From Arenicola marina (lineage: Eukaryota > Annelida > Polychaeta > Arenicolidae): 64,000 nt of DNA. Positions 43,955 to 55,705 of the stretch are shown here, piece after piece; the stretch's first letter is position 1, and the number at the start of each line of letters is the position of its first letter. The stretch is from assembly GCA_964019135.1 (NCBI GenBank), contig OZ025260.1, positions 22,934,254 to 22,998,253 of the forward strand, in the 5' to 3' direction. The translations under genes and the position numbers were made by a program. The notes under the pieces were generated by a model. The model was not told where the DNA came from and ran no database searches. It saw nothing but the letters and a program-made list of their open reading frames with translations.

Positions 43955-44500
43955 GCCGAACCATCTCAGTTGCAATAGACCGATCAAGGCTGTCAAGCAT
44001 TCATTCACGTCACGGTTGCTTTATGTCGGACAAACAAGTCGGACAAACAAAGCAGCGTGTTACTTTCTGGTCCGTTTTTTAGAGATGAGGGGGCCGGCGC
44101 GATAGCTCAGTGGACTAGAGCGCCCGCATTGAGTGCTCTGGTCACCTGAGAGCCTAACGGCGCGTGGATCGACGGTTCGATCCCCGCTGTGGCCATGTCT
44201 GTGTGGTCGCAGGATAAAGATCCCAGGTCTTTCTTCTTAAAAAGTAGGGGGTAACCCCCGGGGACATGGTTCCACGTTCCCTTCCGTCTCCCATTGACCC
44301 GATCTGAGCAAAAGTGGTTAAAGCGTATGACTGAATAACGAACCAAACCAGAGATGCGTACTTACAAGAAATTAACACGCTGCTTTGTTTGTCCCACTTG
44401 TTTGTCCGACAAAAGGCAACCGTGACGTCAATAAATGATTGCACAACATGATTGGTTAAAAGCAACAGTGACGTCAGCGAATGATTAACACCTCGGAAAG
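43955..44500. mobile_element. Family C foldback element interrupted by a SINE-A
   Basis: Left arm (about 43955-44080, minus sense) and right arm (44357-44500, plus sense) are inverted copies: both contain AACACGCTGCTTTGTTTGTC, then CCGACTTGTTTGTCCGACA (one change in the right arm), then GCAACCGTGACGT. At least 75 bp align, and the left arm continues with a CTTGATCGGTCTATTG match to the 11 kb copy. Without the SINE, the arms would be about 25 bases apart, forming a near-perfect hairpin. The right arm has the GCAACMGTGACGTCA segment twice and so carries two TGACGTCA palindromes. There is no coding capacity. It is best described as an unclassified foldback or MITE-like DNA element. Confidence 0.7.
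44088..44349 (+). mobile_element. SINE-A, full-length, inserted in the family C element
   Basis: The head has an A-box TAGCTCAGTGGA and a B-box-like GGTTCGATCCC. The body carries GTGGCCATGTCTGTGTGG, TCGCAGGATAAAGATCCC, CTCCCATTGACCCGATC and the tail GAACCAAACC. Target-site duplication AGAGATG (44081-44087 and 44350-44356) lies in the loop between the inverted arms. This proves the SINE is younger than the foldback element. Confidence 0.92.
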
Positions 44501-44586
44501 GTCTATTAACGGTCATCGCTCGATTCTCACAAGGACGAGACGATGACAGCCGCAGCAAAGCACACGCTAAAGATATCTACCAACCA

Positions 44587-44680
44587 GGAACGGAAAGTCC
44601 TACAGCAAAACGGGAAATCTACTCATACATCTAGGAACGGGAACTCCAACAGCTAAACGGGAAATCTACAACTCAACAGC
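44587..44680. repeat. 47-bp tandem duplication
   Basis: GGAACGG anchors at 44587 and 44634; both copies contain CTAAACGGGAAATCTAC or a close variant. Confidence 0.75.
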
Positions 44681-46255
44681 AATCCTACGGCTCGCTTAGC
44701 GGTCGGATTACAAGAAAATATTGAAGAGTGCCCTCGACGATGTCTTAGAAAGCCACTTTTCTGTGTAAAGTATAAAGCCGGCCATATTAAAATCTAACCT
44801 TTCCGATTTAACGGCCCTGCCAGCCAATCAGAACGCCGCTATTCAACCATGTCCTTCAAGTAACCAGAGACTCGATAGCGGATTCATAGCGAGTGAGACG
44901 CGGTTAAGTGTCATCCGTTGGTCCTTGCCGCAAGTGGTAAAAGAACCTCCCGGCTTGACGAGGCAAGAGCAATGTTTGACAGCGCCTTATATAAGGCTAT
45001 TGATGGCGAAATAAAGGGAAAGGAATGTCCGTGGGCGTCTGCTGGGTCGATAGCCATACGAGGCAGTGGGAAGGCTGACGGAGGGTTGGCCGGCTCCAAA
45101 AGGCAACACTTAGGCGACATGTGGGACTACTAGAAACCGTTCCCACCCAGAAAACATATTCCCCCAGCCTTTGGCCGAGGGACGTGGGCGGAAGCTGGCG
45201 GCGAAGGGGGGAAGGGGGGGGGTGCGGGTTGAGGGTGGTGGGGGGAAGTGGGAAGGAGAAATGAGCGAAACCTGAACGCCCCCCACCCCCCTTCACCCTC
45301 TTCACCACCACATCCCCAGCTTGCGGTAATGAGCGGCTCTCGGAGAGTGAAATTAACCAGAACGCGTGTCTGGAATGAGCTTGTAGATTTCAAGCGAAAT
45401 CATAATAACACACGCCGCGGCCGCCTGCAGACAGTGTCAATCACAGATGATTGAACCCCCCGGGGGGTCCGGGGCCAGCCTCGTTAGCACATGACTAAAC
45501 TACCCCCCTTACGACCGCGCCGCCTGGCGTAAGATTGATATCACCGGACGCCCACGTTGCAGGGGTAACAAAAGCCATTTTTTTTGCTGGCTCGGCTGAT
45601 GGGCGCTTCAATAGCGTGGTATAATTAGGGAGAGAGTCAAAGACAAAAAAGGGTGCCCACCCCCCCACCATCAGTCAAAAGTAAAATCTCATATGTTTCC
45701 AAGGATGAAACAGAATTTCATTTTAACCAGATATAATGGATTGAGCCAATGCCATTGTATGTTATCGTCGTTGTCCTACAACAAACGATGACTGTAAAGG
45801 TTTTTGCAGGTCCAACTACACTGGAGTAACAAACAAAAACTTTAATTTAAAATTTAATGTCACTATAAAAATCCTGAAAGTAAACTCATATTCCTTGATA
45901 GTCCCCCAAAGCAATGCCCTCACACTGGCCATTATTTAACTGAACAATACAATGGTCACCGTGGCATATTTTTGTATATTTGAAAGGGACTGGTTTTTGA
46001 CATCTCTCTCTTTAGCCATTCCCTTTGATCATTCTAAGACACCATTTGCAAGTAGCCTGATTAATCTCTATCTGGATTTTTTGGGTCTCTTTCAGGAAGC
46101 ATTGTAAGAAAAAGAACGCATGTAGACAACATATATCCGCTTCATAGTTGGTACCGGTACTGACTGCTATATCGAAACCATGGTTCGCGCTAACGCTGGC
46201 GAATGCCTCAGCTTCCAGCAGACACAATGTATGATAGAAACATAAGACAACACTC
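44681..46255. other. No firm gene; possible 3' end of a minus-strand transcript
   Basis: 45650-46250 is AT-rich and unique. If the exon at 46349-46405 is real, a terminal exon could lie here: the minus strand has CTTTTTCTTACAATGCTTCC as a possible acceptor tract near 46100 and, further on, ATTAAA followed by T/G-rich sequence near 45855, a possible poly(A) signal. A plus-strand frame at 44918-45133 looks mildly protein-like but has no supporting borders. Confidence 0.25.
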
Positions 46256-46345
46256 ATAGCTGGACAATACAGGGACCATAGCTGGACACTATGGGGACCC
46301 ATAGCTGGACACTATGGGCACACATAACTAAACACCACGGGGACT
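46256..46345. repeat. ~23-bp minisatellite, four copies
   Basis: CATAGCTGGACACTATGGGGAC units at 46256, 46278 and 46301, with a diverged fourth copy. On the minus strand it would lie at the start of the intron after the candidate exon. Confidence 0.85.
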
Positions 46346-46348
46346 TAC

Positions 46349-46405
46349 CAGAGCTTCATCACCCGGGTCACTCAGTGTATCCTGATGATGGTCTGTGTAG
46401 GTTAT
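46349..46405 (-). CDS. Candidate 57-bp internal exon
   Basis: On the minus strand an almost ideal acceptor (ATTTCTTCTCTGTTCCAG, ending at 46406) and an ideal donor (CTG|GTAAGT, intron from 46348) enclose exactly 57 bases. Only one frame is open, and it is in phase 0 at both ends: ITYTDHHQDTLSDPGDEAL. The acidic, polar peptide looks like a linker or cytoplasmic segment. I recognise no family. Splice-site pairs this good occur a few times by chance in 64 kb on two strands, so confidence is limited, but it is the best-bordered exon candidate in the window. Skipping it would keep the frame. Confidence 0.35.
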
Positions 46406-46409
46406 CTGG

Positions 46410-47737
46410 AACAGAGAAGAAATATGCCTTCATTAAGTACAACAAAGGTAACGTTACCCATTTAGTGGTAAAGATCCATTTTCCAAGTTAGAAACCATGA
46501 TATGAATTATGTTATCCTTATTAAGGGATATGCTTGATTTATACGTGAGCTCTATTTAGGAAATGGTTCACTGTGATATGGAAGTGATATGGAAAAACAA
46601 CCGGAATACATTTCGAATTCGAAAAAATAGTTCACTAATAGTGACCCAGCGCAATTTCAGGAAGGAAGATTCCCGAACGGTTACTTCAGTAAGAGACAGG
46701 ACACGCTTTTAATGGTATTTACGGTGATATATATGGTGCAAAATACCAATTAACGGCTATAATCAACATTGAAGGGCCCGTTTCCTGTACCCGACTGCAA
46801 GGACATGTCACAAGGGCTTTGTTCACACTTCTCTAGTGGTAGTCCCCCGTAATAGCTGTTATAGGTACGCCCAGAGTGCGCTATATTGGGAGCATTTCTT
46901 TGGTAACCCGGGTGTATACCCACGGTGGACCGAATACGCACATTACGCATCGGTTTACCGCCCGACACTTCTTTCACCTCGGGTCGGGTGCGCCTGCATC
47001 CATTCGGTATCCCGATGTGCCCCGTTAAAAACAGAACGGGCAATTCGAGCGAAGATGGCGGCTGATTGAACAGCGATTGTCTAGGCTGGTTCCACTGCCC
47101 CTAAATTCGTCGTAGCCGGAAATGCTCGAGTATACCGGGCGGCCCACCGGTCCTGGCCCAAAGAAATGCGCCCATTGTTATGTGCCGCCAACAGCAAGCG
47201 GGAGAGAGGCGCTTGAGGGCCACCATACGATTCCAGAGATACCAACACTGTGAAAAACACAAGTTGATACCATAATCTGTCTTGACATCACCCACTCAAT
47301 GCGAGGACGGCGCCATGTTCAACGAGCGAGATATCGAATTCTGGTTTCGGAGAGATTGGACATACACTCAATGCGAGGCGTCGATGTTCGGACGAAGCCA
47401 TGTCCCCGCGGACAGCCATCGACACTCGTAGAAGGGCAGGATACCCTCCTCTGGGAGAGACATGCACATTCCCACAGTGCGGCCTCGGCACCACGGCTCG
47501 TCTTGTAGCGGTTATCTAGACCACACGCCTACCCAGCCAACCGCCCCGACCAAGCTATTCTGGCGACCCCCAAACCGTCCTAAATTACAACCTATAAAGT
47601 CCACAGCGGTATACCTCAATTATTAGGCAATCTCAGGTCGAAGAGTAGACAAGAACCCACTGGGTGGTTAATCTAAAGGATAGGCCTACGCAGTCGTTAG
47701 GTAATGTAAATAACAATTTGGGGATGACATCCGTAAT
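46410..47737. other. No supported gene; YY1-type motif
   Basis: Low-repeat sequence. AAGATGGCGGCTG at 47052-47064 is a strong YY1 match. I could not find the neighbouring exons that the 46.4 kb candidate would need. Confidence 0.35.
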
Positions 47738-48495
47738 GAGACACAGAGCCATAAGGAGACACAGACAGCCATAAGGAGACACATACAGCCATAACGAGAC
47801 ACAGACAGCCATAGAGACACAGACAGCCATAAGGAGACAGACAGCCATAAGGAGACACAGGCAGCCATAAGGAGACACAGACACCCATAAGGAGACACAG
47901 ACAGCCATAAGGAGACACAGACAGCCATAAGGAGACACAGACAGCCATAAGGCGACACAGACAGCCATAAGGAGACACAGACAGCCACAAGGAGACACAG
48001 ACAGCCACAAGGAGAGACAGACAGCCACAATGAGACACAGACAGCCACAAGGAGACACAAACAGCCATAAGGAGACACATACCGCCATAAGGAGACACGG
48101 ACAGCCATAAGGAGACACAGACATCCATAAGGAGACACAGACAGCCATGAAGAGACACAGACAGCCATAGAGACACAGACAGCCATAAGGAGACACAGAC
48201 AGCCATAAGGAGAAACAGGCAGCCATAAGGAGACACAGACAGCCACAAGGAGACACAGACAGCCACAAGGAGAGACAGACAGCCACAATGAGACACAGAC
48301 AGCCACAAGGAGACACAAACAGCCATAAGGAGACACATACCGCCATAAGGAGACACGGACAGCCATAAGGAGACACAGACATCCATAAGGAGACACAGAC
48401 AGCCATGAAGAGACACAGACAGCCATAGAGACACAGACAGCCATAAGGAGACACAGACAGCCATAAGGAGAAACAGGCAGCCATAAGGAGACAGC
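47738..48495. repeat. 20-bp minisatellite, about 38 copies, with a 258-bp higher-order duplication
   Basis: The unit is ACAGCCATAAGGAGACACAG. A block marked by ACACATACCGCC, ACACGGACAGCC, ACATCCATAAGG, CCATGAAGAGAC and CCATAGAGAC occurs twice in the same order, 258 bases apart (for example ACACGG at 48095 and 48353). The minus strand is open in all three frames for about 280-335 codons, giving Leu/Cys/Trp-rich sequence; this is not a gene. Confidence 0.96.
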
Positions 48496-51023
48496 CGTGG
48501 GTAGACGGAGACAGCAATCAGGATATACACATACACCTCCGGACCCAGAACCCGGCGGCCGATGTTTTATGCCTGCCGCCACCACACCCAATATCACCGA
48601 CAGCTGGGGGTCAAACGAGGCCACACGGCCACAGAGGGGCGCCACCGCCAGAACACAGAACCACCACACATAGGCATAGGGGTCCAACCTCAATAATCGT
48701 GCCGTTAAAAGAGATGGTTAACCCATCCCCAGGCTGCTGCTCCACCCCCTCATCACAAAGCTCACTAATATATTCCATACGCCGTTTTTATCCCCATATT
48801 TTCTCGGTTCAAAAGAGATCATGGTAAACTAAAAACAGAGAGACGGAGAGAGAGAGACAGCCTTCAAACGGGACTAATGCGGAAACGGGGCAGCGAGGCA
48901 TAGCATATGAAAGGCAATGCATACATTGTGGATCAGAGACCTGTGTGTCACGTAGGGGGGGGGGGGGGAGCGGGATATAAATGCACAGCGAGGGCGGATA
49001 GGAGAGGAACCGGGCAAAAGTAACAAAAAACCAAACCGATGGAGCCAATATAGGGGCGGGGGCGGGGGGCGGGGGAGGGGGATATATAACACAAAGGGAG
49101 CTAAGATTAGGGAAGAGACTTCAGAATAGAACGAGGAGAGTGTGGGCCACGACACAGAGGCAAGCGGAGAGCATTGGCTGGAGAGTGGGGCTACAAAGTA
49201 CAAAAGAGTCAGATTGAAAATCACGGACGACGGCTCTAAAATGATGCCCTCAAAAACGCCCTCCGCGCAGTTAGACGTCAGCGACAGTTAGATGGATAAC
49301 ACGCCCAGTCACGTGATATCGACTGCAGCCTTGGCGGTTGCCGCCATCATAGGAGGGATTCCCAAAGAGCAAAAAACATCCAGAAACAACCCTAAATATG
49401 CCATCACATAGGCGGCAAGGCGAGTGCAGCCCGGTCATTGCGATGTGTTACGTGCCGCTTGCTCGGTTTCCTGTTAAACCTTACGGCCGCCCGGTCATGT
49501 AAATTATAATGGGATGCGCAGCTTGGTTGTTGTTGGCAACCGTCCGTCTGGGAACGACGATGGATTTGCAGCTTTTTTTTTAATTTTGGGGTAAGTAGTA
49601 AGAATTGTTTCGCGGCATTTGCGCTTATGACTAAATAGGCCTATCTGTGACACGGGATGTGCAGCTACAATGGGACATATCAGCACAACGTTGTTTATGG
49701 GCGGGCTTTATGTTGTTCAGCATTTCCAACAGTCGAGCTCAGGTGCGATGAGATATACACGCGATATCTATCATGTATCATCGGACTCTCGCTGCTATCA
49801 GCCTTCTATGCAAACAATTTATATTCCTAACAGGGCCCATCATTAATTAAAATTGTAGTCATCATAAGACTTATGTAAAGCCTTTTATGCTCAGGCTTTC
49901 AAAGGACACAAGCGCACATGCGGAAGGAGAAAGCAGACTGAAGTGCGTCTCCTAGTCATGCATATTATTGCATCGCCTGGGGTAATATTTCCCATCGGGA
50001 GCGATGGATAGCATCGTGGCCACCCAGCAACCCGTGATATTAACTGACCACGTGACATTATTCATGGCGCATGGACGAGGCCCACGGCCCAGTCGTCGGG
50101 TCACGTGACACCCCCGGCAGAGCCTGCCTCATTTACATGATCGCCTGTCGTCTGCCTTTCCCGCGACTCGCAACAGCTGGTCCCGATCCCAAACAGGACC
50201 CCCGCCCCCCCACCCCCCTGAAGGAGAACACCCAACCCTAGCCGACTCGTTCCCCATGCGCAGCGATGCATCCATCACCTTTTCATTATCCCCGCTTCAC
50301 CCTAATTGGTCAATTGTTTTTCGTTTATTTCTTTCTCTTTTCTCCTTTTCTCCACTTTCCTTTCGCTGCATTAAATGCCACATATTGCCGCCACTAATAA
50401 GACCGGTTTCCCGCGCTTGCAAAATCAAGCAGACGACACCAGAGCGTCTACGTGACGTCACGCCGTGGCAGATACCTGGATGTTAATTTCACTGGGGTGT
50501 CTGTATCATCATCCCGTTGCCACAAAACTGACCACAGACAGCCATTACTACCACATATCACGTAGAATCAGATGTCTACCACACAGTGCTTACTATTTAA
50601 ATCTACTTTTACATCACCGGATGACACAGGAGCCGTTCCAAACCAACGACAAAACTCCGGCATCCATGCCATAGCGACCGACGAAATCAATACATTGATG
50701 GACGAAGATTTGACGTTTCTCCGTCAAATGATTGACTGCTATGAGTTGCAACTTCACGAACTAACTACGCAGTTCAACTATTTAGAAGCGCCGTACTTGT
50801 GACTGCGGGTATTAGATTTTCCTCAGCCGAAAAGACGCCTATTGTACACTACGGTCGATAAAATTAGGGTTGCTGGGAATTGCTACCCTCGTTCCCCATC
50901 ACACGTCACGCCACCGTGACGGAAACAAAAATCACGACGTGCTGAACAAGTGCTTAAGAACACTTTAAGGCGACAGCCACAGTGGTGGCTCGTGAAAGGT
51001 AATCCCGGCCTGTGTAAGCACCG
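48496..51023. other. No supported gene
   Basis: Unique sequence with a G run at 48955-48969. A CRE palindrome lies at 50453-50460. A plus-strand frame at 50572-50802 ends in a polar helical stretch (DEDLTFLRQMIDCYELQLHE) but has neither splice sites nor a promoter I can point to. Confidence 0.4.
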
Positions 51024-51104
51024 CTAGCCGGGGCTCTCTTCCTGTGTGCGCCAGCCGAGGCTCTCTCCCTGTGTGTGCGCCAGTCGAGGCTCTCTCCCTG
51101 TGTG
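51024..51104. repeat. 27/29-bp repeat, three copies
   Basis: GGCTCTCTCCCTGTGTG units at 51032, 51059 and 51088, separated by TGCGCCAGYCGA. Confidence 0.85.
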
Positions 51105-51116
51105 GAGCTCTTCCTC

Positions 51117-51595
51117 GGATTTGTTTTACTCCGACAATTATTTTTTTCTTCTCACTCGTCCCTATTTTCTTGTATCTTCCCTTTCTTACTTGGCTACTCT
51201 CTCTCTCTATATATGTCTTCTCTTCCGGTGTCTCTTCCTCTGTTTATTTGGCTCGATCTGTCAATTATCTCTTCCATCTCCTCCCTATTCTTCCGTTTGT
51301 TCTTCCCTTTCTTGCTGTTTTTCTCCTTCACTGTTCTTTCTCTTTTCCTAACTTACTCAGACCATCATTTTTCTCTTTCATCGCTTCCCTATTCTCCTTT
51401 TTGTTTTTCTCTTCTTGCTGTGCTCATTTCTCTCTACATATCTTCACCTGTTCAACTGAGGGTACAGGCGAGCCTTAGCAGGACATGGAGCGAACGAACT
51501 CCGTTTTGCATTTTTACTCACACCACGTTTTTCTTCCAGTCTCTTCCCTATTCTTCTACATATTCTTTAATCTTCATTTCTTTCGCCACATAAAT
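51117..51595. repeat. Long polypyrimidine (C/T) region
   Basis: About 480 bases in which the plus strand is mostly T and C (TTCTTCTC, CTCTCTCTC, TTTTTCTC). Such strands can form triplex DNA, and could act as a long splice-acceptor tract for the candidate exon to the right. Confidence 0.75.
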
Positions 51596-51602
51596 GTCTC
51601 AG

Positions 51603-51800
51603 TAGTGGAGACACCACCGACCGGCCATACACATTTAACAGTGACGGGAGACCCAGGCAGATCAACGCGAGTGATAGAGGGGATAAGGGCGGCAGAGCAA
51701 AACGCTTCCGTCGCAGATTTATTTGACAGGACGAAAGCCAATTCAGACTTGTTGCCGAGCGCGCCATTCATCGCCAGCTCGTCACGACACGTGTCAGTCA
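51603..51800 (+). CDS. Candidate exon after a polypyrimidine tract
   Basis: A CAG at about 51600 follows the C/T-rich tract. The open frame reads VVETPPTGHTHLTVTGDPGR then STRVIEGIRAAEQNASVADL and FDRTKANSDLLPSAPF. The composition is balanced and hydrophilic. No good donor is visible before the frame loses its protein-like character near 51800, and the opposite strand is also open, so this is weak. No family recognised. Confidence 0.2.
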
Positions 51801-51859
51801 GGTCACGTGACGAGAGTGGGCGGAGCTTATGGGTTAATGGTCTGGATCTCCTATAGGAG

Positions 51860-52170
51860 TCTAGACGGGATAGCCGATATGAAAATTACCCTTTGTTAAC
51901 AACGGTAGTGCGTCAAAAAGTCTTACATACGTCCCGGTGTCTTTCACAATGGCGGTAGGTAGCTAAATATGCTATGCACTGTGCCCACGCAGTGACCCAC
52001 TTTTTCAAACCAGGATTCATATCAGAAAACCGCAATGCAATACGCCATGGAAGCTCGCCGGATCAGTGGCTACCTGAACACAAGCGCCGAGGGCTGTGTC
52101 ATTTTTTTCGGCTAAATGTAGCGTTAAGATTTGTAAAACATAGAAGCACAATAAAGTTAGTGTCCCGTGG
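51860..52170. other. No supported gene
   Basis: Unique sequence before the next SINE. Confidence 0.4.
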
Positions 52171-52176
52171 TCATGG

Positions 52177-52437
52177 GGGCCGGTCGGGTAGCTCAGTGGG
52201 TTAGAGCGCTCGCCTTGCGTGTTCTGGCCACCTGAGAGCCTAACGGCACGTGGATCAGTCGTTCGCGCCCCGCTGTGGCCATGTCTGTGTGGTCGCAGGA
52301 TAAAGATCCCATGTCGTTCTTCGCAAAGATTAGGGGGTTAACCCCGGGGACATGGCTCCACTCCCTTCCTTCTCCCATTGACGCGATATGAGCAAAAGTG
52401 GTTAAAGCGTCCTGAATATACAACCAACCAACCAACC
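52177..52437 (+). mobile_element. SINE-A, full-length plus-strand copy
   Basis: Head GGTAGCTCAGTGGGTTAGAG, diverged B-box (CGTTCGCGCCCC), the family body, and an unusually clean tail CAACCAACCAACCAACC. A short CATGG repeat at both ends is a weak candidate target duplication. The (AACC)n tail shows the likely 3' terminus of the family. Confidence 0.88.
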
Positions 52438-52439
52438 CA

Positions 52440-54425
52440 TGGCCATGGCACCGGCCGATGAACCAAGGCAGCATGGGGACAGCAAACCAAGAATGGACTG
52501 GAGTACTGTGGTCGGCATTGGTCGCCTCGGCAAATATTGGTTTCCACGACTTCGCTGACTCACCGCTGACACACTATTCCCAATCCGGAACTCACAATCC
52601 CGATACGTTCACTCGCCTGAGCTTGACCTTCCCGTGACCTCTTGCATCCACCCGCCCGCACCCACACCTCCTCCCCTGCCACCCCAACCCACCTAACCAC
52701 TCTGTTCATAAGATCAACGCGAAACAAGATTGTAGCCAGCAAGCAAGTCCCACATGACGTGCATCGTCACTCGTCATCACCAGACACAGACAGATACCAT
52801 GGTCTTCATTCCGCTCGGCAGCCAACCCTCCCACTCCTATCCCGTCTCCTCGAGAAATCCCCCAAACGGCGCGTCGGTTTGATTAAGAGATCAATCGACC
52901 ATTTGGGCAAGAAGCCCGCAGTGACCATAACCGGTCATCCGTCACCCACAAATGACCAACCCTCGCCCGCCCCCCGCCTCCCAGGTTCACCCCCGTCACC
53001 CTGACCCTGTCCGTCAATCATCCTATCATCCTATCACGATTCTGCCCCAACCGGGCTCAGCCCGCCCAGCCCCCCCTCCCCCCCCCCCCCCCCGGCAGGA
53101 TCGGGACTCACCCCTGGGGTCACCTTCAGCGCGATGGCCGCGATCAGCGGGATGACTCAGGCGGCGGGAGGCGGGGAATGAGGTCAAATACCCGGATGGA
53201 CGGCATCCCCGCCTCCTCTCCTCCTCTCGCACTGGACGGCAGACCACCCCCCCCCCCCACCCCCGCCCTGCAGTGTGTCCATGCAGACGGGCTGGAGTCA
53301 CCCAGCCGGAATCAAGAGCTTCAACGTTATAACATCACAACAGACCATTTTACAGGTCTTCCTACTTGGAGAACACGATAGACATGTTACTTTCCAATTC
53401 AATTTATTTATGATCGACTTATCACTTTGGTTGAATAAACGTCATTTAATCTTGAATCTCATTTTTCAATTTTTAGTTTTTCTCTTTTTTATTTTGTAAC
53501 TTGTCAGTTTTAAACGAAATAGCGATGTTACTCACATCATTTAGATAACATTTACAAGTTTCATTTCCATCAACATAATGTTGACCAAACAGACGTCAGT
53601 ATACTTAGTTGGCCTCATTTGGTACCGTCCAATAACAATGCGAGGAATGACACCTCAATGGATGTCCTGTCCTTTTTACCGCTACCTGATGTCGCGTAAA
53701 CAAATGACTCATCACAAGTAGCCCAAGGTCATTGCGCCATCGCCTGTCTCTTCTTCCCCCTTCTGGGTGCTAAACGGACGAGGGGAGGGGTGTGGAGGGG
53801 GGGGGGGTGGAGGGGGCTGTAGGGGGCTGAAGGGGGCTGGAGGGGGCTGGAGAAGGTGGAGGGGTGTGAAGGGGGGCTGGAGGCGGCGGAGGGGAGGCAA
53901 TCTCCAATTCAATTCGGTCGGTCGGCATAAGACGAGATCCCCACTCGCAATTCCACAGGCGAGTGACGCGCAAATGTTGACCTTGTGGTTGACCTTGAGC
54001 TGGAGCAGACACGTGTATCGTGGATTGTGGGGGCTATCTACTGTCTCTGGGTGAATCTGGATGAATCACCCCTCAGCCGCGAGGGATGAAAATGAGGGGT
54101 AGAGAGAGAGAGAGGATCGGGGAGGTGGTGGCAGCGACAGTGGGAGTGAGAATGGGCATGGAAGGGCTTCGTCACCCCCCCGCCCCCCCCCCCCCCCCCC
54201 CCGGCACCACGTGCCACACACACCAAGCTCCATCCTGCCTGGCCCCATTCCGTGTCCCCTCTAGGGCCCGGAAAACGTCAATAGCCTTGCCGTCTTATCC
54301 GGCGGGCGGCGACTAGGAGAACTGCACCACGGATCACGGGAGGGGGCGGTATGGGACGCGGGGTGGGGGGGGGGGGCGGACGCGAGACAAGTGTACGCCC
54401 ACGCTACTTTCGCAAGAGGGAATGA
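52440..54425. other. No supported gene; C-rich and G-rich runs, one AT-rich patch
   Basis: C runs at 53078-53093 and 54183-54202 (20 C), GGGGGCTGGA repeats at 53800-53890, and an AT-rich patch at 53390-53600. No exon-like borders. Confidence 0.4.
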
Positions 54426-54427
54426 AC

Positions 54428-54470
54428 GAATAAATAAATGAATGAATGAATTGATAAATAAATTGCTATT
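54428..54470. repeat. (AAAT/GAAT)n microsatellite
   Basis: About ten tetranucleotide units of AATA, AATG and ATTG type. Confidence 0.85.
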
Positions 54471-55705
54471 TTATTTTAGGGTCACCTTTGGATCTTTTAT
54501 GGGATGAGCTGGGCCGACAAAAGCTTCAGGGTTAGTCAGATGAGTAGGAAGGAAAGCTGTATGGAAGAAACTTAGAATCCTGTTCAGAGGATTACCCCCG
54601 CATTCCACTGAACAACCAGGGTGTCAGTCGCAGCAGTTTAAGGACATTCTGACTTTTACTGCTTGGAGGAGCGCAACTGAAGACCTTTCATATCGGAAGT
54701 GACGGAAAACAACGATAAATATCGACGTCACTGTGTGTCTTAAATATACCACAGACACTGTCATTCATACGAACCAAGGAAATACTGGGTGTATGAATTG
54801 ATTGTCAAATTAGTCTCAAACAATGTTGACAAAGGGGTATAAACCGAATGTATACGCCCAGACAATAACACAACCGCCACTTTTCGACGGATGTTGACAA
54901 CCTATATCTCGAATATTTCCTGTCCTGTTTCCCTGTTTGCGCACAATATCAAACCATAAATATAGACAAATTTCATCAAGACATTGTCCCCTACTTTTCG
55001 CGTGGTCGATGCTGCTCCGATAGACTCCGTCGTGACCCGAATAAATCGCCATTTGGATCGGTACCGTGTATTTGCTGAGACTGGCATACTATCGGCTCTT
55101 GTTGTACTTCGTGATTTGTTGTCATATCAATCTTTCAGATAATAAATGATTACATACAAAAAATACTTTAGTACTTATAAATCATTCAAGACAAATACCA
55201 TTGTTATGGCTTGCCTTTTTTGGGGGGGCTTAGCGCCATGTCAGTCTGTAAGACGATATCATCCTATCCCGGATAATGACGGATGCATGACGGAGAAAAT
55301 TATCGAATAAATGTCTCACCCCAGAAAAAAAGGTCACAGAGCCATGAAAACCATAACAATGCCTCAATTTACCCGAGGCAACAGATAAAAAAATTACTGT
55401 GCTAATTAATTGTCACCGTGCAAAGACAAATGCGCCGCCTCTTGTCTAGATCTAGACTAGATCTATCACCCATCCACGGACATCCGTCATGATTAGCACT
55501 GTTGTTTAATCCCCCCCACCCCCCCAGCTTGAAGTCTATGGAGGATCCCTCGTCCATTGAAAGCCAACCACGAGTAATTAGCCCAGCACCATTGGCTAAC
55601 CTAATGGGTGGGTGGCGGCTAGGCATTCATCATTCAGAAGGAAGAAAAAAAGATCGTTTCCGAATATGCCCGCCCAATCGCTCCCCCCTCACACTTTCCC
55701 CACTT
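54471..55705. other. No supported gene
   Basis: AT-richer unique sequence. TCTAGATCTAGACTAGATCTA at 55443-55462 is a local TCTAGA-type repeat. Confidence 0.4.

Noticed and set aside
47633-48693. Three overlapping 280-335 codon frames resembling a Leu/Cys-rich membrane protein
   Set aside because: All three frames of the 20-bp array are open at once; hydrophobicity comes from the repeat unit.
50572-50802. 76-codon plus-strand frame with a helical C-terminal half
   Set aside because: No promoter, splice or homology evidence; short enough to be chance.
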